Below, piece after piece: positions 58,253 through 64,000 of a DNA stretch of 64,000 nt. The stretch spans positions 62,001-126,000 of the forward strand of contig NZ_JADEVT010000007.1 of NCBI RefSeq assembly GCF_030466625.1, in the 5' to 3' direction. The translations under genes and the position numbers were made by a program. A model generated the notes under the pieces. The model was not told where the DNA came from and did no database searches. It saw only the letters and a program-made list of their open reading frames with translations. The DNA comes from Nocardioides sp. ChNu-153. Lineage in GTDB: Bacteria; Actinomycetota; Actinomycetes; Propionibacteriales; Nocardioidaceae. Each line of letters begins with the position of its first letter. Position 1 is the first letter of the stretch.

Positions 58253-58309
58253 GAGGTCCGGCCATCCCGCGTCCCGCGTGGGTGGGCAACCGTTCGTGAA
58301 AGGTTCTCC

Positions 58310-58411
58310 GTGGGTTCTGTCATCAAGAAGCGGCGCAAGCGCATGGCCAAGAAGAAGCACCGCAAGCTGCTCAAGAAGACGCGCGTCCAGCGCCGCAAGC
58401 TCGGCAAGTGA
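58310..58411 (+). CDS. 30S ribosomal protein bS22 (AURKAIP1/COX24-domain)
   Basis: 33 residues, [19 protein letters not shown] at the start, 60% Lys/Arg, ending RRKLGK. Nearly identical to the mycobacterial protein (Rv0500B) found in 30S subunits. GTG start with GAAAGG 7 nt upstream. Lies between the HTH and epimerase genes as in mycobacteria. Very short but well supported by composition, site and synteny. Confidence 0.93.
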   Translation: MGSVIKKRRKRMAKKKHRKLLKKTRVQRRKLGK

Positions 58412-58444
58412 GCCCCGCGGGGGCTCCGTCTGCGAGGTGAACCG

Positions 58445-59539
58445 GTGGGCAAGGTCGTCCTCGTCACCGGCGTCTCCCGAGACCTCGGTCGACGTTTCGC
58501 ACGTGCGATCGCGGACGACCCTGCCGTCGACCGCGTCATCGGTGTCGACGTCGTGCCCCCGCGCGGTGACATCGGCCCGATCTCCTTCGTGCGGGCCGAC
58601 ATCCGCACCCCCGTCATCGCCAAGGTCATGGCGCGGGAGGACGTCGACACCGTCGTCCACATGAGCGTGATCGCGACACCCGGTGCCACCGGGGGTCGCA
58701 ACGCCATGAAGGAGCTCAACGTCATCGGGACGATGCAGCTCCTGGCCGCCTGCCAGAAGGTCGAGTCGGTGGAGCACGTCGTCGTGAAGTCGACGACGGC
58801 GGTGTACGGCGCGACCAGCCGCGACCCCGCGATGTTCACCGAGGCGTTCGAGCCGCGCGTCGCGCGCGGCGGCTACGCCAAGGACGCCCAGGAGGTCGAG
58901 GGCTACGTCCGCGGCTTCGCGCGTCGTCGGCCGAACGTGCGCGTCCTCATGCTGCGCATGGCCAACGTGCTCGGTCCGGGCGTGCAGAGCCCCATGACGT
59001 CGTACCTGCGACTCCCCGTGGTGCCGACCGTGCTCGGCTTCGACCCCCGCCTGCAGTTCCTCCACGCCGACGACCTCGTCGCCGCCCTGCGCCACGGCGT
59101 GCTGAGCGACGTCGCGGGCACCTTCAACGTCGCCGGCGACGGCGTGCTGACCCTGCGGCAGGCGCTCCGGCGGATGCAGCGACCCACGGTCGCGCTGCCG
59201 CCCGCCGCCCTCACCGGCATCGGCCAGCTCGTGCGTCGCGTCCGGCTGGCGGAGCTCTCGCCCGAGCTCCTCGCCCTGCTCACCTACGGCCGGGGTGTCG
59301 ACACCTCGCGCTGCCGCGACGAGCTCGGCTTCCGTCCCGACTTCACGACCGCCGAGGCGCTCGCGGACTTCGCGGCCGACCTCGCCCCCACCTTCGCCGC
59401 GCCCGACCTGGTCCTCGGCTCCCTCGAGGACCGGCTGCGCAGCCGCGCGGCCGTGGCGGCGCCGCCCGCCGAGGCGGGCTCCGCGACCGACACCGGCGTG
59501 GTCCGACCGTTCGTGCCCCCAGGAGGCAGCCGTGGGTGA
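58445..59539 (+). CDS. NAD-dependent epimerase/dehydratase (extended SDR, GalE2-like)
   Basis: 364 residues. N-terminal nucleotide-binding VLVTGVSRDLGRRFA (variant glycine motif), DIRTP, VVHMSV; active-site YAKDAQE region near 140-150 (Tyr-x3-Gln, Lys absent), so catalysis is uncertain. Start GTG with GAGGTGA. Rv0501 equivalent. Its end overlaps the acyltransferase by 8 bp. Confidence 0.88.
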   Translation: MGKVVLVTGVSRDLGRRFARAIADDPAVDRVIGVDVVPPRGDIGPISFVRADIRTPVIAKVMAREDVDTVVHMSVIATPGATGGRNAMKELNVIGTMQLLAACQKVESVEHVVVKSTTAVYGATSRDPAMFTEAFEPRVARGGYAKDAQEVEGYVRGFARRRPNVRVLMLRMANVLGPGVQSPMTSYLRLPVVPTVLGFDPRLQFLHADDLVAALRHGVLSDVAGTFNVAGDGVLTLRQALRRMQRPTVALPPAALTGIGQLVRRVRLAELSPELLALLTYGRGVDTSRCRDELGFRPDFTTAEALADFAADLAPTFAAPDLVLGSLEDRLRSRAAVAAPPAEAGSATDTGVVRPFVPPGGSRG

Positions 59540-60641
59540 CGCCGACATCATCCCGATCGGGACGCGCGGCCGCCCGGGCCGCGGCTCCGGCGGGAACCGC
59601 CCCTCCGCCCCCGCCCGGGACCTCGCCGGCGGGCGGGCGGGCGCCCGCCGTACGCCGCCGCCCGCCGCAGGACCACGCCCGGCCGAGCCGGGCGCGAGCG
59701 CCGTGGGCCGCCCGCCGACGACCACCGCGGAGCGCGGTCCCCTCGACGGCGTCCCGGTCGGTGACTGGCTGAGCGCGTTCCAGCAGGCCGCGGTCGAGCT
59801 CTTCGGGGACGACGCCGAGGCGCAGCTCGCCCGGTTCCTCGCCTTCCTGCGGCGCCGCCTCACCGGCGACTACGTCGTCGACGAGTTCGGGTTCGACGCG
59901 GAGATCACCCAGCGCTTCTTCATCGCGGCCCTGCGTCCCATCGCGCAGCGCTGGTTCCGCCTCGAGGTGCGCGGCATCGAGAACGTGCCCGTCGAGGGCG
60001 GGGCGCTCGTCGTCTCGAACCACTCCGGCACGGTCCCGGTGGACGGCCTGATGACGATGGTCGCCGTCCACGACCACGCCGGCCGCTCGCTGCGCCCCCT
60101 CGGGGCCGACCTCGTCTTCCGCCTGCCCGTCGTCAGCGCCCTCGCGCGCAAGAGCGGCACCACGCTGGCCTGCAACGACGACGCCGAGCGGCTGCTGCGT
60201 AACGGCGAGCTCGTCGGCGTGTGGCCCGAGGGCTTCAAGGGGATCGGGAAGCCGTTCTCCGAGCGCTACAAGCTGCAGCGCTTCGGGCGCGGCGGGTTCG
60301 TGAGCGCCGCGCTGCGCACCGGCGTGCCGATCGTGCCGCTGTCGGTCGTGGGCGCCGAGGAGATCTACCCCCTCGTCGGCAACCTGCCGTCCCTGGCCCG
60401 GCTGCTGGGGATGCCCTACATCCCCATCACGCCGACGTTCCCGCTGCTCGGGCCCCTCGGCCTCGTGCCGCTGCCGTCGAAGTGGGTGATGGAGTTCGGC
60501 GAGCCGATCCGCACCGACGAGTACGACGAGGGCGCGGCCGACGACCCGATGCTCGTGTTCAACCTGACCGACCAGGTGCGCGAGACGATCCAGCAGAGCC
60601 TCTACCGCCTGCTCGTCGACCGCGGCGGCGCGTTCGGCTGA
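59532..60641 (+). CDS. PlsC-like lysophospholipid acyltransferase (Rv0502-like)
   Basis: 369 residues. N-terminal ~70 residues are Gly/Pro/Arg-rich and probably disordered. Acyltransferase core: SNHSGTVPVDG (variant of HX4D with longer spacing), VWPEGFKGIGKP, and VPIVPLSVVGAEE. GTG at 59532 behind AGGAGGCAGCC. Translationally linked to the epimerase, suggesting a joint lipid or glycolipid role. Confidence 0.9.
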   Translation: MGDADIIPIGTRGRPGRGSGGNRPSAPARDLAGGRAGARRTPPPAAGPRPAEPGASAVGRPPTTTAERGPLDGVPVGDWLSAFQQAAVELFGDDAEAQLARFLAFLRRRLTGDYVVDEFGFDAEITQRFFIAALRPIAQRWFRLEVRGIENVPVEGGALVVSNHSGTVPVDGLMTMVAVHDHAGRSLRPLGADLVFRLPVVSALARKSGTTLACNDDAERLLRNGELVGVWPEGFKGIGKPFSERYKLQRFGRGGFVSAALRTGVPIVPLSVVGAEEIYPLVGNLPSLARLLGMPYIPITPTFPLLGPLGLVPLPSKWVMEFGEPIRTDEYDEGAADDPMLVFNLTDQVRETIQQSLYRLLVDRGGAFG

Positions 60642-60663
60642 TCGCCGCGTTCGGCTGATCGCC
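60630..60663. repeat. 17-bp perfect tandem duplication over the stop codon
   Basis: GCGTTCGGCTGATCGCC occurs at 60630-60646 and again at 60647-60663. The first copy contains the acyltransferase TGA (60639-60641). A recent local duplication, without effect on the frame since the second TGA is in another frame. Confidence 0.9.
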
Positions 60664-60711
60664 AGGGGCGACCCGCCCGCTGACCCGGACCCGTGCGTCG
60701 CCCGGAGCGGG

Positions 60712-61938
60712 TCAGGGCCGCGTGCCGCCCAGCCCGAGGATCTCGTCGAGCGTCTCGGTCAGCGGCGCGGTCAGCTGTCGCAGCGGCTCCGCGAGCGGGC
60801 CCGTCAGGCCGAGCACGCCGTCGGTCGTGCCCGTGACGCCCGTGCCACCGGTGCCGGGCACCGGGGGCAGCGCGGGCACGGTCGGGGTGGTGCCGGCCGG
60901 CGGCGCAGCCGGGGTGTCGGGCGTGGCCGGGGTCGACGGGGCCTGCGGAGCCTGCGTCGGGTCCGCCGGGGTGGACGGGGCCGGTGCGGGCGCCTGCAGC
61001 GGCACGCCGAGGCTCCCGGCGCCGCCGCTGACGCTGCCCGGCGGCAGGCCCGCCGCACTGTCGACGGTCGGCAGCTTCAGCGGGTCGTCGGCGAGGCCGG
61101 CCTCGGCGAGGGCCACGGCGGAGGCGAGGGAGAAGGGCAGCTCGACGGCGGCGCCGGACCCGCAGTCGGGGCAGAGCGTCAGCGCGCGGTCGTCGATCGA
61201 CTGCAGCGTGCCCACGACGTCGGCCAGCGCCGTCTTGGCGTCGCCGGTCAGTGCCGGCTCGAGCGGCGCGAGGGTGCCGAGGCTGTCGCGCACGAACTCG
61301 CGCAGGCGGGTGGCGTCGGTGTCGTCGCCCGAGGTGCCGTCGCCGATGAGGAGGGTCGCCGCCTCGTCGGCCTGCTCGCCGAAGGTGGTGAGCGAGTCCA
61401 CGACGTACGACGTGCTGGCGGCGTCGTCGCGCTCCACGAGGCCCTGCACCTCGGCGAGGCGCTGCTCGGCGTGGCGCAGCGTCACCGTGCCACGCGAGGC
61501 GTCGGTGAGGCTGATGGTGCCCCGCGCGCCCTCGAGGGCGCGCTTGACCGGGTAGAGCGAGTCGCCGGGCAGGGCGTCCTGCGCGGCGTACGCCATCGTG
61601 CTGGAGCCACCGGCGAGCACCGCCACGCTCGCGGCGGCGACGAGGCTGCGCCGGCGGTGGGGGGGGTGCTCGCGCCGGGGGAGGCGCAGCAGGTCCTCGT
61701 CGGTGGCGGGCGCCGGCACCAGCGCGGTGTCGGCCTCGGCCAGCAGGCGGGCCCGCAGGTCGGCGGCGAAGTCCGCGCGGGGCGCGGGGGCGGTGGAGCG
61801 CTCGGCCCGCAGGGCGGCGACCACCTCGAGCAGGGGGGCGAGCTCGGGGCGCGGCGCAGGGGCGCCGTCGCCGGTCCGCTGCGCGAGCGCGACGTCGAGC
61901 TCCTCGGCACGGCGGCGGGCCGTCGGGAGGGACATCAT
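60712..61938 (-). CDS. DUF5667 membrane protein, probable anti-sigma factor (RsbN-like)
   Basis: 408 residues. Cytoplasmic N terminus (~1-95), one transmembrane helix (~97-118, LVAAASVAVLAGGSSTMAYA), an extracytoplasmic helical domain (~120-270) with CPDC and a long Pro/Thr/Ala-rich tail. This matches RsbN, the membrane anti-sigma of Streptomyces BldN. Downstream of the sigma gene by 100 nt on the same strand. ATG pair at start (61938/61935). Confidence 0.87.
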   Translation of the reverse strand: MMSLPTARRRAEELDVALAQRTGDGAPAPRPELAPLLEVVAALRAERSTAPAPRADFAADLRARLLAEADTALVPAPATDEDLLRLPRREHPPHRRRSLVAAASVAVLAGGSSTMAYAAQDALPGDSLYPVKRALEGARGTISLTDASRGTVTLRHAEQRLAEVQGLVERDDAASTSYVVDSLTTFGEQADEAATLLIGDGTSGDDTDATRLREFVRDSLGTLAPLEPALTGDAKTALADVVGTLQSIDDRALTLCPDCGSGAAVELPFSLASAVALAEAGLADDPLKLPTVDSAAGLPPGSVSGGAGSLGVPLQAPAPAPSTPADPTQAPQAPSTPATPDTPAAPPAGTTPTVPALPPVPGTGGTGVTGTTDGVLGLTGPLAEPLRQLTAPLTETLDEILGLGGTRP

Positions 61939-62038
61939 GAGGCGGGTCCTGTCAGGTCGGTGGCCCTGCCCGAGGGAGGGGCGGACAGGTGCACTGCCTC
62001 GCCCAACGAGGGCACGGACGGGGAGGTTACGGCGGCGC

Positions 62039-62875
62039 TCACGACTCCCTGATCCCTTCCGGCATCAGCTTCGCCAGGTTGCGCACGCCCCGCAGCTGCA
62101 GCTGCTTCACCGCGCCCTCCGTGCGCTCCAGGGCGGCCGCCGTCTCAGCGATGCTCATGCCCTGCAGGAAGCGCATGACCAGGCAGTCCTGCTGCTCCGA
62201 CGGGAGGCGGCCCAGCGCCTCCATGAGGATCTCGTTCGTGAGGGCGGAGAGCACCGTGCTCTCCGGCCCGTCGTCGTGGCCGTCGTCGTGCACGCCCATG
62301 TCCTCGACCGTGTGCTCGAGACGGGTGCGGCCGGCCTTGAAGTGGTCGGTGGTGAGGTTGCGCGCGATCGTCATCAGCCAGGCGCCGAAGTCGCGACCCT
62401 GCCAGCGGAAGTCGCCCATGCGCCGCAGCGCGCGGAAGAACGTCTCCGACGTCAGGTCCTCGGCCAGCGGCACCGAGCGGGTCCGGTAGTAGAGGAACCG
62501 GTAGACCGCGCCGTGGTAGTGGTCGTAGAGGAGGCCGAAGGCCTCCTTGTCCCCGCCGCGGGCGAGCTCCACGAGGCCGATGAGGCGCTCGCGCTCCTCG
62601 GGGCGCTCCTCGGTCGAGAACGCGTCCTCGGTGTCGTCCGGGGCCGCGCCCCCGCCGGCGCCGCCGGCCGGCCGGTCGCCCGCGGCCTCCTGGCGCGCCG
62701 GGTCGGTCGCGGTGGCCGCGAGCACGTGGGGCGAGCGGCGCACGCGGTGCGTCGGGTGCGGGACACCGGCGAGCCCGGGCTCGGTGCCGAGCCCGCCGAG
62801 GGCGGTGAGCACGACGTGGCGCAGCGCGTCGAGACCCTCCCCGACGGCAGGCGTGCGCCGACCTGCTGTGCTCAT
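62039..62875 (-). CDS. bldN: ECF sigma factor, BldN-type with N-terminal extension
   Basis: 278 residues. N-terminal ~90 residues before sigma-2 are Pro/Gly/Ala-rich, like the pro-sequence removed from Streptomyces BldN. Sigma-2: LLYDHYHGAVYRFLYYRT and LTSETFFRALRRMGDF with WQGRDFGAWLMTIARN; sigma-4: LPSEQQDCLVMRFLQGMSIAETA. ATG behind GGGGAGG. Paired with the DUF5667 anti-sigma. Confidence 0.9.
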   Translation of the reverse strand: MSTAGRRTPAVGEGLDALRHVVLTALGGLGTEPGLAGVPHPTHRVRRSPHVLAATATDPARQEAAGDRPAGGAGGGAAPDDTEDAFSTEERPEERERLIGLVELARGGDKEAFGLLYDHYHGAVYRFLYYRTRSVPLAEDLTSETFFRALRRMGDFRWQGRDFGAWLMTIARNLTTDHFKAGRTRLEHTVEDMGVHDDGHDDGPESTVLSALTNEILMEALGRLPSEQQDCLVMRFLQGMSIAETAAALERTEGAVKQLQLRGVRNLAKLMPEGIRES

Positions 62876-62907
62876 CGTGCCCTCCCCGGAACGCCGTCTC
62901 CCCCCGA

Positions 62908-62947
62908 GACGTCGGCCCAATGTAGGCCGACGTCCCAGGCTTGTGAA
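62908..62947 (-). promoter_or_regulatory. bldN promoter with palindromic operator over the -10 box
   Basis: Minus strand: -35 TTCACA (62947-62942) and -10 TACATT (62924-62919), 17-bp spacing. GACGTCGGCC (62908-62917) and GGCCGACGTC (62925-62934) are perfect 10-bp arms with the -10 box exactly in the 7-bp centre. A repressor bound here would cover the -10. The cognate regulator is not identified. Confidence 0.65.
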
Positions 62948-63029
62948 CCGTTATCGGCAAACCCGGGAGCGATCTGCGGCGAACCGACCTACTCGTCGGA
63001 AAATTCTTCGCCGGACGGCGGACGCGGGC

Positions 63030-63977
63030 TCAGCGGCGGTGGCTGCGCAGCGCCGTACCGGCGGCCACGGCGCCGCCCACCGCACCTGCGGCGACGCCGG
63101 CGAGCACGCCGGCGCGGGCGGCCTTGCGCCCGGTGCGGTAGTCGCGCACCCGCCAGCCCCGCTCGCGGGCGAAGGCGCGCAGGCGGGCGTCGGGGTTGAC
63201 GGCGCAGGGGTCGCCGACGAGCCCGAGCAGGGGGAGGTCGTTGGCGGAGTCGGAGTACGCCGAGCACCGCGACAGGTCGAGCCCCTCCCGCGCGGCGAGC
63301 GCCTTGACGGCCTCGCTCTTCGCGGGGCCGTGGAGCATCTCGCCGACGAGCCGGCCGGTGTAGACGCCGTCGACGTGCTCGGCCACCGTGCCCAGCGCGC
63401 CGGTCAGGCCGAGGCGGCGCGCGATCATCGTGGCCACCTCGATGGGTGCGGCGGTGACGAGCCAGACCCGCTGGCCCTGGTCGAGGTGGAGCTGCGCGAG
63501 CGCCCGCGTGCCCGGCCAGATCTTCGCGGCCATGGCCTCGTCGAAGATCTCCTCGACGAGCGACTCGAGCTCGCCGACGGTGTGGCCGGCGATGAAGCCC
63601 AGCGCGGAGTTGCGGGCGTCCGCCACGTGCGCCGGGTCCTCGACCCCCACGACGCGGAAGTAGGCCTGCTTCCAGACCGCGCCGGCGATCTCGCGCGTCG
63701 TGAAGAACTCGCGACGGTGCAGGCCGCGGGCGAGGTGGAAGATGCTCGCCCCCTGCATGAGCGTGTTGTCGACGTCGAAGAACGCCGCCGACGTGGGGTC
63801 GCGGGGCATGTCGAGCGCCGACTCGACCTCGGCGGCCGCGGCGGAGGCCTCGCCGGCCAGGCGGGAGCGGCGGCGCAGGTCCGTGGGGCGTCGCCCGGCG
63901 AGCGGGCGCGACTGCGGACGCTCGTCCGGCTCGACCGGTCCCTCGGGAGCCGGGCTCTCGTCGTCGGGGTGGGGCAC
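63030..63977 (-). CDS. HAD-IB phosphatase, SerB-like (Rv0505c family)
   Basis: 315 residues. Acidic N-terminal extension (~55 residues); motif [14 protein letters not shown], motif II VTAAP, motif [15 protein letters not shown]-terminal hydrophobic helix with Gly/Ala zipper ([19 protein letters not shown]) as membrane anchor. GTG 7 nt after TAGGCT (63990-63985): leaderless. Same fold as the 20410 gene. Phosphoserine activity is not certain; these tailed forms may act on lipid-phosphates. Confidence 0.88.
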   Translation of the reverse strand: MPHPDDESPAPEGPVEPDERPQSRPLAGRRPTDLRRRSRLAGEASAAAAEVESALDMPRDPTSAAFFDVDNTLMQGASIFHLARGLHRREFFTTREIAGAVWKQAYFRVVGVEDPAHVADARNSALGFIAGHTVGELESLVEEIFDEAMAAKIWPGTRALAQLHLDQGQRVWLVTAAPIEVATMIARRLGLTGALGTVAEHVDGVYTGRLVGEMLHGPAKSEAVKALAAREGLDLSRCSAYSDSANDLPLLGLVGDPCAVNPDARLRAFARERGWRVRDYRTGRKAARAGVLAGVAAGAVGGAVAAGTALRSHRR

Positions 63978-64000
63978 AGGTCGCAGCCTAGAATGCGGGG

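Overview
The window is about 72-74% G+C and almost fully coding. It reads as an actinobacterial chromosome, most likely Nocardioidaceae (Nocardioides-like). The evidence is a mycothiol synthase (MshD), MarP, orphan GlnR, BldG and BldN homologues, an actinobacterial bS22 ribosomal protein, a CsoR repressor, and many genes that start directly at GTG/ATG 6-7 nt after a TAnnnT -10 box, the leaderless architecture common in this phylum. The organism assignment is inference. No rRNA, tRNA, CRISPR array, transposase or prophage was recognised.

Region 1 (1-16567) begins with a left-truncated NUDIX gene and an MBL-fold hydrolase. The next block is collinear with M. tuberculosis Rv3676-Rv3667: crp, nth, TlpA-like lipoprotein, CoA pyrophosphatase, marP, a holin-like membrane protein and acetyl-CoA synthetase. 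An acetate permease operon (DUF485-actP) follows, with two CRP-like sites in its promoter. A second MBL hydrolase comes next, then a co-directional cluster of methyltransferase-like protein, LytS-type kinase, LytTR regulator, small membrane protein and second SSS symporter, which looks like a nutrient-sensing unit.

Region 2 (16738-32102) has a large secreted 5'-nucleotidase, then the Rv3662c/Rv3661/Rv3660c-Rv3654c/Rv3649 block: a degenerate Fic-like protein, an intergenic stretch that probably encodes a small RNA, a HAD-IB phosphatase, an inserted patch (phosphotransferase, WXG-like lipase and partner), the tad/flp pilus operon and an MrfA-type helicase. The 5' end of tadE contains a 37-base C homopolymer that breaks its reading frame.

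Region 3 (32304-49888) carries bldG, a 51-residue small protein, csoR-copZ under a clear palindromic operator, then phosphate and polyphosphate genes: mutT1, pstSCAB behind a PHO-box-like direct repeat, DUF47-pitA and ppk. Between pstB and pitA lies an AbiEi/DUF559-type gene flanked by three 45-bp palindrome-ended repeats. Hydrolases, mshD, glnR, a MoaD/ThiS-like protein and radA follow.

Region 4 (50012-64000) has an orphan LacI regulator, a methyltransferase and a VOC protein. It ends in a block collinear with Rv0495c-Rv0505c: Cys-rich protein, ppx, TIM-barrel isomerase, (proline dehydrogenase), proC, HAD, excisionase-like HTH, bS22, epimerase, acyltransferase, then the membrane anti-sigma/BldN-type sigma pair and a SerB-like phosphatase. 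Functional themes are carbon/acetate control by CRP, phosphate storage and uptake, envelope proteolysis, pilus assembly and developmental-type sigma control. Most genes are housekeeping; the unexplained elements are mainly in the intergenic spaces.
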